This document shows, one piece after another, positions 8,053-16,548 of a DNA stretch of 64,000 nt. Under the pieces are notes generated by a model. That model had not been told where the DNA came from. It searched no databases and saw only the letters and a program-made list of their open reading frames with translations. The DNA is from Nocardia aurantiaca (GTDB lineage Bacteria; Actinomycetota; Actinomycetes; Mycobacteriales; Mycobacteriaceae), in NCBI RefSeq assembly GCF_009708175.1, contig NZ_WMBB01000016.1:1-64000 (forward strand), written 5' to 3'. Position numbers and translations under genes: made by a program. How positions within the stretch are numbered: the first letter of the stretch is position 1; every line of letters starts with the position of its first letter.

Positions 8053-8595
8053 TCAGAATATGGACAGCGTGCCGGTCAGCGTGGCCTTGGTGACACCCGG
8101 ACAGGATTGGCCGGATGGGGTCACGGTGTCGTCGTCCGTGGCCGCATGACCGGCGTAGTTGCCCGTGAGAATGGTGATCGGGAAGGCGCCGTGACCTCCG
8201 CCGGCGGATTTGCTCTGCACGTTCACGCCGGCGGACATCTCGCTGGCGGAACCGTCCGACCAGGTGATTTCGCCGGTGCCGGAGTGCCCTGACACGTCGC
8301 CGTCGCAGGATACGAGTTCGGTTCCGTGTTCACTCAGGTGGACCGGGGTCGGATGTCCTTGATCGACGGCCGGTCCGGTGCAATTGGTGAAGTCGATCCC
8401 GGCATTCCACTCGATGGTCGCGGGCACGTTGCCTATTCCAGGGGCAGCCCACGACACCGACCCCGACTCCTGACAGTTCATCGTCGCCTGCGGCACCGGA
8501 ATGGGCAGTGCCGCACCCTGGGTGATCAGCGGGGGCGTGGCGAGCAGCACGCCGAAAACAGCGACAGTAGCGGCCAGGCGGTGACTCGTAGACAA
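8053..8595 (-). CDS. Secreted hypothetical protein
   Basis: This 180-aa exported protein has a Sec-type signal peptide: a basic start (STSHR), a hydrophobic core (LAATVAVFGVLLATPPLI) and a likely cut after TQGA. The mature part is rich in Gly, Ser and Thr and has four cysteines spaced for two disulfides (NCQES, FTNCTG, VSCDGD, SCPGV). The start is a TTG at 8595 with GGAAAGGAC upstream; the open frame extends further, but that extension would bury the signal peptide. Similar small secreted proteins are common in Nocardia; no function is known to me. Confidence 0.75.
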   Translation of the reverse strand: MSTSHRLAATVAVFGVLLATPPLITQGAALPIPVPQATMNCQESGSVSWAAPGIGNVPATIEWNAGIDFTNCTGPAVDQGHPTPVHLSEHGTELVSCDGDVSGHSGTGEITWSDGSASEMSAGVNVQSKSAGGGHGAFPITILTGNYAGHAATDDDTVTPSGQSCPGVTKATLTGTLSIF

Positions 8596-9046
8596 AGCAT
8601 GTCCTTTCCACCGGGAAAATACATTCGGTCGGGTTCGGTGCAGCGCTGACGCACCGGTATATGCCGAAGAACGTTCCACATATCCGTCGGTCTGCTCGGA
8701 ATCCTCGTTGTCGACTGCGCCGGATGAGGATTGCCGGGAGGCGGAACAGCAGACCAGAGGCAATCACGTTAACCCGCCATCCACAGCGCGGTGGGTAACG
8801 ACGCGGGTCGATCCGGCGCGGCGCGCTGTCTTCGCAGCGCACGGTCAGGAACGTATAGCGTTTCGCTGTCAGGTAATTCGGAGGCTGTAGGTCAGGATGA
8901 TGGAGGTCCGCCGAGGGCTCACCTGGCGGGGGCTGTCCGACGCGTGCAGGCAATCTGCGGCGAGCTTTGAGACTGCGCGTTGCGCCGTTCCCGAATGTGC
9001 GATTTGAGGGACAGTAGACTCGGGATGCTTACCAGAAAGGCTGCGC
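8596..9046. other. Intergenic stretch, nothing recognised
   Basis: This is divergent spacing between the secreted protein (minus) and the deaminase-like gene (plus). No palindrome or hairpin strong enough to call was seen. It should contain both promoters. Confidence 0.5.
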
Positions 9047-10186
9047 ATGACCATTGATCGGCCTGTCCCGCCCGGGCTGCAAAGGTACTGGAACTCACCA
9101 GTCGCACAGTTCGCGCAGATGGAGTGTAACGATTTCGAACCATGGGAGAAAGAGCGCCACAGCATATTTTCCGAGCTTCTATTCGGGCTGATATACGACA
9201 AGTGGAACGGCAATAAGTACGGCCCGCTCGGGGACTATGGAAATTGGCGATCCGGTCAGTTGATCGGCAAGTGCGACGGCGAGGGTGTGTCCATCTACGA
9301 GGGCGGGACGTACCTCGGTCACAACATCGCGGCGCTCGCGGTGGATCGGGAGGGGCGAGTAATCGACTTCGACTTCAACCATAACGCTGTGTTCGACAGC
9401 ACGGTCGAGCATGCGGAATCTCGATTGGTACGTCGATTATTTGCCCTGAATCAGATATATGACCCCTGGTACGCGTTGGAGCGCGAGGCGCCCGCGCTCA
9501 GGGCGGAGATCCTTCATGCCGAGCGTCCCCGTCAGCGCCGCAGCGTCTTCGCCACCGCGGCCTCCGACCGCTCGGTGCCGTTGCGCACAGGCAGTTATCC
9601 CATGATCCAGAATGATGCAGTCCCGCAGGCGCCACAGGAGTATTCGACACTTCTCAAGGACGTGACTATCTATACGTCACTCGAATCTTGCGCCCAATGC
9701 TCCGGCATCATGTGCCTCGCAAGCGTGAAGGATGTCGTATACCTACAGTGGGATCAAGGTCAATTCTTGATCGGGAACATGATGCGGAAGGCAACAGCTG
9801 GACAGGGCGCGGGCTTCGTTTCTCCGCGTCCGATTCGTGGCGATGAATTCGGCTTTCAATATTTCAACGACCTGAACAGGTTGAGTGAAGAGTTCTCTCG
9901 CAATGTGAAATACGAGCCATTCTATGAAGGAGTCGACCGGATAACCGGCCAGGATATCAGAATCACCAGTGGTTCGGTTACTTCTTTTCTTTGCACTGAC
10001 GAGGCGCGGAATGTTTTCTCGAGGGCTCACGCCGATTTGATGAACCGGAGTCACGCCGAATTTCCCGACGCGAAGCCCGCAGATGTTCCAAACGCCTTCA
10101 CCAACGAGCAGGTGCTGATCCAAGCGCGCGACTATCTGAGTTGGGTGAAGATGCTGAACAACCGGGGCGCAGCTCATCGGGTTTAG
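9047..10186 (+). CDS. Orphan cytidine/nucleoside-deaminase-fold protein
   Basis: This 379-aa protein has the zinc-binding pair of the cytidine deaminase superfamily: STVEHAESRL (H122, E124) and TSLESCAQCSGIM (C215, C218). It uses a HAE...CxxC ligand set with Glu as proton shuttle. An unusually long insert of about 90 residues separates the two motifs, and there is a roughly 90-residue N-terminal extension and a 150-residue C-terminal extension. It is therefore not a standard CDA, dCMP deaminase or guanine deaminase. The base composition is clearly AT-richer than its neighbours, which suggests horizontal transfer. No partner gene is evident. Substrate (free base, nucleotide, RNA or DNA) is unknown. 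Confidence 0.8.
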   Translation: MTIDRPVPPGLQRYWNSPVAQFAQMECNDFEPWEKERHSIFSELLFGLIYDKWNGNKYGPLGDYGNWRSGQLIGKCDGEGVSIYEGGTYLGHNIAALAVDREGRVIDFDFNHNAVFDSTVEHAESRLVRRLFALNQIYDPWYALEREAPALRAEILHAERPRQRRSVFATAASDRSVPLRTGSYPMIQNDAVPQAPQEYSTLLKDVTIYTSLESCAQCSGIMCLASVKDVVYLQWDQGQFLIGNMMRKATAGQGAGFVSPRPIRGDEFGFQYFNDLNRLSEEFSRNVKYEPFYEGVDRITGQDIRITSGSVTSFLCTDEARNVFSRAHADLMNRSHAEFPDAKPADVPNAFTNEQVLIQARDYLSWVKMLNNRGAAHRV

Positions 10187-10406
10187 AATTACCCGTTCCG
10201 GGAGGATGGTGTGAATGCGCGGGTAAGACGAAAGACGTCAACTGTGGGGACAGGGGGACCGCTATGCCTGCACCCGGTATGGTCCAGTCGGTCACTTCGA
10301 GGTATCTCACTATGAGGAATGGGATGTCGAGCTGTGACGACGCCGTCCGGCGCGAGCGGTTCGTTTCTTGGTTATCAGGGAACTTCGAGGACGAGCGGTG
10401 ACCCTG

Positions 10407-10438
10407 AGAACCCCGCGGAAAATGGTCCGCGGGGTTCT
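10407..10438. terminator. Bidirectional terminator-like hairpin
   Basis: AGAACCCCGCGGA at 10407-10419 pairs perfectly with TCCGCGGGGTTCT at 10426-10438 over a 6-nt loop. It lies between convergent genes (deaminase-like on plus, glycine-zipper protein on minus), so it probably ends both transcripts. Confidence 0.75.
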
Positions 10439-10469
10439 GTCGTTGCGTGGAGCCACCGTCTTGGTTCTC

Positions 10470-11240
10470 TCAGTTCTGCATACCGTTGCCGAGCCCGGTG
10501 GCTGCGCCGAGCGCGTAACCGACGGCTCCGCCGATGAGCCCACAGGGAATAGCGGTCACTGCACCACCGAGCACACCGCCTACCACAGCACCGACGCCGG
10601 CCCCCGCGAGGGCGCCGCCTGCGGCTCCCAAGGGCGCGCCCACCCCCAGGGTCGGAACCGCCATGACGAGGCCGCCCCCGATGCCGCCCACGATCGCACC
10701 GATGACCCCCCCGATAATCGCTCCCGGCACGGCCCCGACCACCGCGCCCGGTATAGCGCCGACGGCCGCGCCGATGACGAGACCGGTGTTGCCGCCATCC
10801 ACCGTCATCCGGGTGACCCTGTCCGAGTAGTTGTCATCGACCGAGTGCAGCCCGCTGCCGATGGAGGCATTGGTTGCGGCTGCGGCGTCTTTCGCCTGAT
10901 CGAGCACGATGTCGGGGACACTCTCCGGCGCCGGAATGCTGAACGCACCGACCTCCGAGGGCTCGGGCGCGTACAGGTTCTGCGAGTTGATCGCCCGCGT
11001 GACCTCCGCATGCGGAATCATCTGGGAGGCCCCGTGGACCATGGAGTCGCCACCGGGCATGCCGCCCGATGCGATCCAGAGCTGTTCGAAGGGCGCGGGA
11101 GCCGGGACGCTGGGTCGCGCCGCGGCGTCGCCCGTGGCGCTGAAGCAGGTCACCGCGACGGCCAGCGGTATCGCGCCGACGATCGGCAGTAGGGCGCGTC
11201 GCGACGCGCTGGTCTTGGATTCCCTATACCGACGAGTCAT
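10470..11240 (-). CDS. Exported glycine-zipper protein
   Basis: This 256-aa protein has a signal peptide (basic TRRYRESKTSASRR, then LLPIVGAIPLAVAVTCFSATGDAAA). An Ala/Pro-rich soluble part follows, then a long C-terminal tract (about residues 155-250) of repeated small-residue hydrophobic units such as GAIPGAVVGAVPGAIIGGVIG, the pattern of glycine-zipper membrane-inserting proteins. The ATG at 11240 has GAGAGGG upstream and gives the signal peptide at the right place; a GTG-type extension to 11288 is less likely. It may be an outer-envelope or membrane-associated protein of mycolic-acid bacteria. Function unknown. Confidence 0.75.
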   Translation of the reverse strand: MTRRYRESKTSASRRALLPIVGAIPLAVAVTCFSATGDAAARPSVPAPAPFEQLWIASGGMPGGDSMVHGASQMIPHAEVTRAINSQNLYAPEPSEVGAFSIPAPESVPDIVLDQAKDAAAATNASIGSGLHSVDDNYSDRVTRMTVDGGNTGLVIGAAVGAIPGAVVGAVPGAIIGGVIGAIVGGIGGGLVMAVPTLGVGAPLGAAGGALAGAGVGAVVGGVLGGAVTAIPCGLIGGAVGYALGAATGLGNGMQN

Positions 11241-11634
11241 GCGACCACCCTCTCGCTGGATTCGACTTGGAACAGCTGCCCTGGCCATCGATCATCGGAC
11301 GCATGGCGCGTCAAGTGTGATAACTGTCGAGTAACTGTGCCATGCGGATAGGTATGGCGTTCGCATGACATTTGACCATAGGTTGCATCAAACAGCGGTG
11401 ATAAGCGCGCGATGTGGAGGTTGTCGGTCGTAAGTCCACTGTGTTTGCTGTCCTGCCGCTCTCCTTGTAGGGGTGTCCCTGGCCGCTGACACATCCAGCT
11501 TGACGCAGGCCCGGGCGGGTGACCCTCGCCGGTGCGGACCGAGACCCTCAGCTCGCCATCGCGACCCGCCGCGCCGACCGCTGGACTACCGGAATCGGCT
11601 CTCGGCGCTCAGAGCGATATGCAATGGTGCGGAC
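11241..11634. other. Intergenic stretch, nothing recognised
   Basis: Divergent promoter region between the glycine-zipper gene and the MauE-redoxin gene. The segment around 11330-11410 is AT-richer than the surroundings. No gene, repeat or clear operator was found. Confidence 0.45.
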
Positions 11635-12666
11635 ATGCTGATCGAATCCGGGGTGTGGGTGGCACGGTTGGCACTGGCGGCGGTTTTCGCGTTGTCGGCC
11701 TGGGGCAAATGGACCGATCCGCTCGCGACCAGACAGGCGGTGCAAGACTTCGGCGTGCCGCTCCGCTGGACGCCGCTGGTGGCGATCGCACTGCCCGTGC
11801 CGGAGGCGGTGATCGCGGTCGCGGTGCTGCCGCCTTGGACGGCGGTGATTTCCGCGGCCGCCGCAGTGTTGCTGCTCGCGGTGTTCACCGCCGCGGTAGC
11901 ACGGCTGTTGCATCGGGGACAACGTCCGGTCTGCTCGTGTTTCGGCGCCCTGAGCACGCAACCGATCGGCCCCCGCACCCTGATCCGCAATGTCGTGCTG
12001 ATTCTGCTCGCACTCGCGGTGTGCTGGGGTTCGGTGCGGTATCCCGGACTGCCGGGCGCCCTCTCGGTCGACCGCTCGATCGGAACCGCCGCGCTGATCG
12101 TGGTCCTCGCGATCCTGACCCGGCTGCTGGGTGAGGTCGGCGCGCTGCGCCGCCGTATCGACGAGCTGGCGTTGTCCACGCTCGGCGCCGAGGGCCTGCC
12201 GCCGGGTGCGGTGGCGCCGGAGTTCGAACTGCTGAATGCGGCGGGAGGTCGCACCACGCTGGAAACGCTGCTCGGTTTCGGCCGCGCGGTGTTGCTGGTG
12301 TTCGTGCACCCGGCCTGTGAGATGTGTGCCGCCCTGGCTCGGGAGCTGCCGCGCTGGCAGGCTCGGACCGAGCGGACGCTCACCATCGCGGTGGTCGGCA
12401 ACGGCGATGTCGCCGAGCACCTGCGCTGGGGGCGCGAACACGGGCTGGGCGAGATCCCGGTGCTGGTCCAGCAGGGGAACGAGGCGGCATTGCGGTACCG
12501 GGTGCGCGGCACCCCATCCGCGGTGCTGATCGATGCCGACGGACGGGTGGCTGCCCCGGTAGCGCGGGGCGCAATGGCGATCCGGGATGTGCTGACGCGA
12601 GCCAAGATAGGTACACCTCAGCAACCATCGGACCGAAACGGGCAACGGGTACTGGACGCACGCTGA
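11635..12666 (+). CDS. MauE-like membrane protein fused to a thioredoxin-fold domain
   Basis: This 343-aa two-domain protein has four hydrophobic segments in residues 1-150 that form a MauE/DoxX-type bundle. That part carries the pair CSCFG (about residues 102-106) used by MauE relatives in thiol transfer. Residues about 190-340 form a redoxin/AhpC-TSA domain: PGAVAPEFELLNAAGG, then VFVHPACEMCAAL, with a CxxC site (CEMC), and the cis-Pro loop VRGTPSAVLIDADG. In methylamine utilisation the equivalents are separate (MauE and MauD). The likely job is disulfide formation or reduction in exported proteins. No clear ribosome binding site precedes the ATG. Confidence 0.85.
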   Translation: MLIESGVWVARLALAAVFALSAWGKWTDPLATRQAVQDFGVPLRWTPLVAIALPVPEAVIAVAVLPPWTAVISAAAAVLLLAVFTAAVARLLHRGQRPVCSCFGALSTQPIGPRTLIRNVVLILLALAVCWGSVRYPGLPGALSVDRSIGTAALIVVLAILTRLLGEVGALRRRIDELALSTLGAEGLPPGAVAPEFELLNAAGGRTTLETLLGFGRAVLLVFVHPACEMCAALARELPRWQARTERTLTIAVVGNGDVAEHLRWGREHGLGEIPVLVQQGNEAALRYRVRGTPSAVLIDADGRVAAPVARGAMAIRDVLTRAKIGTPQQPSDRNGQRVLDAR

Positions 12667-12816
12667 TCCGCGCAATCGCGTACCGCAATGTCTCCCGAAA
12701 CCGGACATGATTTCAAATTCCCTTGCAGCGCAACATCTTTACCACAACGGGGCATGACGCCTTACCATTGAAGGGCAAGTAGTTCGTTCACCCGACCATC
12801 GAGTTAGGGGATCAAC

Positions 12817-13173
12817 GTGGCCTACTTCGCTTTCACCGACTACTCCGGCAAGGAATTCGTCTTCAAGGTCGACAATGAGCAGCGCATCGATGAGGCGCGC
12901 CGCATCCTGTCCGGCGAGGAAACGATGTCCGTGCACGTCATGGGCCGAATCAGGAAGCAGCCGGTGCAGTACAACCCCGGCTGGAACTTTCATCTCGATC
13001 CGGACACCATCACGTTCTTCACCATGGCGATCGAGGTGTGCGACTCCAGCATCGCCTACACCGAGGACCACCTCGACGAGGTCTGCGGGGCCTTCCTGCC
13101 CGGTTGTTTCTGGTGTCCCTGGTCGTCGAAGCTGACGCGGGAGATCAGCGAAAGGGAGGCGGTGCGCGCCTGA
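12817..13173 (+). CDS. BP74-N domain protein (calmodulin-binding-like)
   Basis: This 118-aa single-domain protein resembles the BP74 N-terminal domain first described in a Dictyostelium calmodulin-binding protein. Conserved elements are FTDYSGKEFVFKV, IDEARRILSGEE, HVMGRI, YNPGWNFHLDPDTI, FFTMAIEVCDSSI and EDHLDEV, ending FLPGCFWCPWSSKL. The bacterial role is unknown. The start at 12817 lies 10 nt after GTTAGGGGA. A strong terminator follows immediately, so it is probably a single-gene transcript. No signal peptide is seen. Confidence 0.85.
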   Translation: MAYFAFTDYSGKEFVFKVDNEQRIDEARRILSGEETMSVHVMGRIRKQPVQYNPGWNFHLDPDTITFFTMAIEVCDSSIAYTEDHLDEVCGAFLPGCFWCPWSSKLTREISEREAVRA

Positions 13174-13179
13174 CACGCA

Positions 13180-13216
13180 CGATTCGGCCGGTACCCCAGC
13201 GGTACCGGCCGAATCG
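13180..13216. terminator. Strong intrinsic-type hairpin after the BP74 gene
   Basis: CGATTCGGCCGGTACC (13180-13195) pairs perfectly with GGTACCGGCCGAATCG (13201-13216) around a 5-nt loop, starting 6 nt after the BP74 stop. There is no long T-run, as is usual for high-GC actinobacterial terminators. Confidence 0.85.
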
Positions 13217-13727
13217 GCTCATGACTCCCGTGGCAGTCCAACAACTTTCGCGAGCGAAGCTCGTAGCCACTCCGGAGGTCTTGCAGCGGACCATCTCCAG
13301 GCCCCGCCGCCAGCCGTGCACTCGCACGTCAACGTATGCCTCTCCACCGCACCGAATTTCGACGGATGGGTCTTCAGGTGCGGGTAGCGTCGCCGCACCC
13401 CACAACCCCGATCTCACAGCACGCCGAATCGTTGCGCGCCTCGGCGATCGAGCCGTCGCGAGATGTACGAAGAAACCCACGAACCGGCCGATGCCGATAC
13501 ATCGTCGTCCAGATCGGCCGACCGCGAGGCGGCACGAAAAGCGCTGTGGGGCAGTCGCGGCCATGAGCGGCGGGCATGACGTTGTGTGTCGGTCCTGCCG
13601 TCCGCGGCGCGAAATCCACATCCGGTAGCGGTCGAATACGCGGGAACGCATCCGGATTCCGGCTACAGCGACTCCTTCCTGATTCGTGAGGAGAACGTCG
13701 CAGAGGCACGCAGAAGGAGGACGTGGC
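13217..13727. other. Intergenic stretch, no convincing gene
   Basis: A long minus-strand frame (13145-13762) is open here, but its composition is Arg/Pro-rich without recognisable protein features, and it overlaps the terminator. I treat it as chance. The promoter of the LLM oxidoreductase should lie near the right end. Confidence 0.45.
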
Positions 13728-14858
13728 ATGACCGCTGTATCGGTGCGTACCGGCACGTACATATTTCCTTATCCGCCGATGACCGGCGTTCGCGCCGCCG
13801 CGCTGTTGATACGGCTGGGTCGGCTCGATTCGCTGTTCGTGTATGACCACGTGCAGGAGTTCTATCCGGCCTGTCTGTGGGACGGGGACTTCACCTGGCT
13901 GCACAAGCATCAGCCCAGTCCGCACGAACTCTACGACTACCAAACCCTGCTCAGCGGCCTGGCTTCCAAAGTCGGGCGCATGCACCTCGGCGTCGGCGTC
14001 ACCGAGTCGGTCCGCCGCCACCCGGTAATGATCGCGCAGGCCGCACTCACCCTGGCGCATGTGGCCAAGCGGGCGCCGATCATCGGCTTCGGCGCCGGGG
14101 AAATCCTCAACCTCGAGCCCTACGGCCTGCCAACCGAATACCGTGTCGCCCGCGCGGCTGAGGCGCTCGAGATCATGCGCCTCTGCGTGACCTCGCACGG
14201 TCCGATCGACTTCGACGGCAAGTACTTCCGACTCCATCGCGCCGTGCTGGGTCTGCGACCACCACCGGGGCGTATTCCCCAGATCTGGGTCGCCGCGCAC
14301 GGCCCTCGCATGCTCGAGCTCACCGGCCGCTACGGCGACGGCTGGCTGCCCTGGTCGATTGTGCTCAGCGACCCCGAGCAATACGCCGACAAGCTCGCCC
14401 AGATTCGTTCAGCGGCGGTACATGCCGGACGTGACCCCGACGGCATCACCGCCTCCCTGATGGCCCAGATCTTCGTGGCTTCCAGCGAGCGCAAGGCACG
14501 CGCCCTACTCAACAGCAAGATCGCACGCTACTGGGCGTTGATGTTCCCCGCGGCCCGCTGGCAGCAACTCGGAGCCGAGCACCCCTTCGGGTCGGCATTC
14601 CGCGGCTTCGGCGACGTCCTTCCCGAGAGCTACGACCGCGCCACCCTCGAATCCGCCCTCGCTGCCGTACCGCCCGAGGTAGTCGAGTCCGGCAATCTCG
14701 TCGGCACCCCCGAACAGATCATTCGACGCCTGCGTCTGTTCCGTGACGCCGGAATGCGGCACGTGGCGCTCGCCCCGATGTCGTCATATGTGACCAGACG
14801 AGACTTCGCCTACACCGCGTGGGCCCTTCAACGCATCGCCCGCTCATTGCGCCGCTGA
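13728..14858 (+). CDS. LLM-class flavin/F420-dependent oxidoreductase
   Basis: This 376-aa protein of the luciferase-like monooxygenase superfamily is a TIM-barrel enzyme using FMN or, commonly in actinobacteria, F420. Typical segments are LDSLFVYDHVQEF near the N-terminus, LGVGVTESVRRHPVMIAQAALTLAHV, the IGFGAGEILNLEPYG strand-loop, RIPQIWVAAHGPRMLELTGRYGDGWLPW, and VGTPEQIIRRLRLFRDAGMRHVAL. It resembles methylene-H4MPT reductase-like F420 enzymes more than bacterial luciferase. The ATG at 13728 has AAGGAGG 8 nt upstream. Substrate unknown; it appears monocistronic. Confidence 0.9.
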   Translation: MTAVSVRTGTYIFPYPPMTGVRAAALLIRLGRLDSLFVYDHVQEFYPACLWDGDFTWLHKHQPSPHELYDYQTLLSGLASKVGRMHLGVGVTESVRRHPVMIAQAALTLAHVAKRAPIIGFGAGEILNLEPYGLPTEYRVARAAEALEIMRLCVTSHGPIDFDGKYFRLHRAVLGLRPPPGRIPQIWVAAHGPRMLELTGRYGDGWLPWSIVLSDPEQYADKLAQIRSAAVHAGRDPDGITASLMAQIFVASSERKARALLNSKIARYWALMFPAARWQQLGAEHPFGSAFRGFGDVLPESYDRATLESALAAVPPEVVESGNLVGTPEQIIRRLRLFRDAGMRHVALAPMSSYVTRRDFAYTAWALQRIARSLRR

Positions 14859-15081
14859 CCCGCGACATCACCCCGTAGCCGATTCGTGTCATCCATCTGG
14901 ATCGTGATTACAAGAGAGACCGACTTCGCCGGACATCGGGCGGACTGATGTAATTGCTTGGTACCGGCCTGTTTCGGGCTCGAGGTGCGAGTGTGGGCGA
15001 GCGGATGGCACGCCGTCGCGCGTCGGTGATCCTCGCGCGCCGACGTGCATCCTTGCCGTTCACCGGTCTCGGGTGCGGGAA

Positions 15082-15393
15082 TCAGCCCAGGCCCTTCCGG
15101 AATTCGACGCCCTCCTGGTTCGCTCGTATCGCTTCCACAATGTCGACCACGGGGTAGATGTCATAGTCGGAGAAGAATCCGAATTTGCTGGGAGCGTCGA
15201 GCAGGTTGAGCGGATCGTCCGTCTCGACGACCACGAATCCGCCCCTGTTGTCGAGTCGGCCGAGGAATTGGTGGTACGTCAAGCCGGCAACCGGCGTCCA
15301 CTTGCTGTACGCCTGCAGCGCGCGCTGGATACTCGCTTCGTTCTCGCTTGCGGAGCTGTTCCACTGGTACTGCCAGGAAGCCACGTACTTCAT
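15082..15393 (-). CDS. DUF3303-type small protein
   Basis: This 103-aa protein looks like the dimeric alpha-beta barrel DUF3303 group: MKYVASWQYQ, then YSKWTPVAGLTYHQFLGRLDNRGG and FVVVETDDPLNLLDAPSKF, ending DIYPVVDIVEAI. It may be a small-molecule or heme-binding barrel, but no function is established. The start at 15393 has AGGAGG 6 nt upstream; the frame opens 51 nt earlier without a site. Confidence 0.75.
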   Translation of the reverse strand: MKYVASWQYQWNSSASENEASIQRALQAYSKWTPVAGLTYHQFLGRLDNRGGFVVVETDDPLNLLDAPSKFGFFSDYDIYPVVDIVEAIRANQEGVEFRKGLG

Positions 15394-15981
15394 CTCGTCC
15401 TCCTGAGGATGCCGCGGACATATAGTGTTGCGGGGATATCGCATCGAGCAGGACCACTTACCGGATCAAGTCTGGATCGCCGGGCGAACTCGCGGCGAGA
15501 GCCGAAAGTCCCTTTCGGTTGCCGACGACCCCGCCGATATCTCGGTCGATGCCGTGTGAATCCTTGCCTGTCAGCGACCGCCCCCGCCGCTACCGGCGGA
15601 CATCACCGATGGCGGTCTCAGCTGACGAGTGCGGCTCAACTGAAACCCGACCCCGGGCGATCGGGCCCCTTCGCACTCGGTATGCTCCGCCCCCGCATGA
15701 CGAGATCGCCGATCAATGTCGTTCTGCTGTTTCGCGATTCGGTGATAGAGGCAAGGAAAGCAGAAGGTCGACATCGGATACGCGACAGCGCGCCATATCC
15801 AGAGGGCTCGAGAGTGACTACCTTTCTCGTCACTGGACCTCGCGGGCCCGGACGCGGCACGGCCGCCGCGCAGGCAGGCGCCAGGATCGCGATTGCCGTC
15901 CGAGCGCTCGCTCGTGTGCACGACTCAGGGCCGCGATTGATACCTCATCCGCACGTTCAGCCTCCCCCTCCGGGCGAAGGC
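15394..15981. other. Intergenic stretch, no convincing gene
   Basis: Several overlapping frames are open on both strands (for example 15571-15921 minus), but none has protein-like composition with a plausible start. No RNA gene or repeat was recognised. Confidence 0.45.
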
Positions 15982-16386
15982 TCAACGTAGCGCGGAAGAA
16001 CGATGGGGACCAACGGACTTCGGACGTCGGGTGCAGAACCGTCCCGCGGAGTCACCCGGGGGACGGTCTGCCCCATCCGTTCCCGCCTGCCGCTGCCGAT
16101 CGCGTTCGACGATCCGGGCGAACAGCCGGACCACGGCGTCCTCGAGCCGCATGCCGAGGGATTCGGCTCGCAGCGCGGCTATTTCGAGTGCGAACTCCCC
16201 GTCGGCGGGAGTGGGGTCGCTGAGGATCTCGTCGAGCGCCATGCCGTCGATGGCCTGTTCCCGGGTCAGATCGCGGCCGGGCAGCCAGCTCAGCGCCCAG
16301 GTGCCACCGCCGGGGCCGGGCACCAGGTATGCGGTCTCAGGAGTTCTGTCGCTGGTGATCGCGCGACCGGATATGCGGAGCGCCAT
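15982..16386 (-). CDS. Hypothetical protein (actinobacterial)
   Basis: This 134-aa soluble protein has an N-terminal half (MALRISGRAITSDRTPETAYL, WALSWLPGRDLTREQAIDGM) of the type seen in small conserved actinobacterial proteins that carry short 'ALSWLPGR.L....A..GM' segments. The C-terminal 30 residues are low-complexity and basic. It is divergent from the DapB-like reductase gene, 160 nt away. No function is known to me. Confidence 0.65.
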   Translation of the reverse strand: MALRISGRAITSDRTPETAYLVPGPGGGTWALSWLPGRDLTREQAIDGMALDEILSDPTPADGEFALEIAALRAESLGMRLEDAVVRLFARIVERDRQRQAGTDGADRPPGDSAGRFCTRRPKSVGPHRSSALR

Positions 16387-16500
16387 GGCCTTTCACCCCC
16401 TCGGAGTGTGGGATCACCGAGAAAATTACGGCCGTCGGCTTAACGATCTCTATTGAATTGCTTGCCACCGGCAGCTCGCCTCTGCGAGACTCGCTCGCAT

Positions 16501-16530
16501 TGAGAGAGTCACTCTCACGTACAGAGTCTC
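16501..16530. promoter_or_regulatory. Likely TetR-type operator upstream of the DapB-like gene
   Basis: TGAGAGAGTCACTCTCA (16501-16517) is a 17-bp near-palindrome and overlaps TCTCACGTACAGAGT (16513-16527). The latter reads almost the same as the minus-strand element at 18434-18453 in the tetR promoter. The shared core TCTCACGTA-AGAGT suggests one regulator binds both. Confidence 0.5.
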
Positions 16531-16548
16531 CATCTTCGAGGAGGGCCC

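Noticed and set aside
11548..12708. Long minus-strand frames opposite the MauE-redoxin gene
   Set aside because: They are antisense shadows of a GC-rich gene, with Arg/His/Gln-rich composition and no motifs.
13145..13762. 205-codon minus-strand frame between BP74 and LLM genes
   Set aside because: It overlaps the perfect terminator hairpin and the LLM start, and is Arg-rich without recognisable features.
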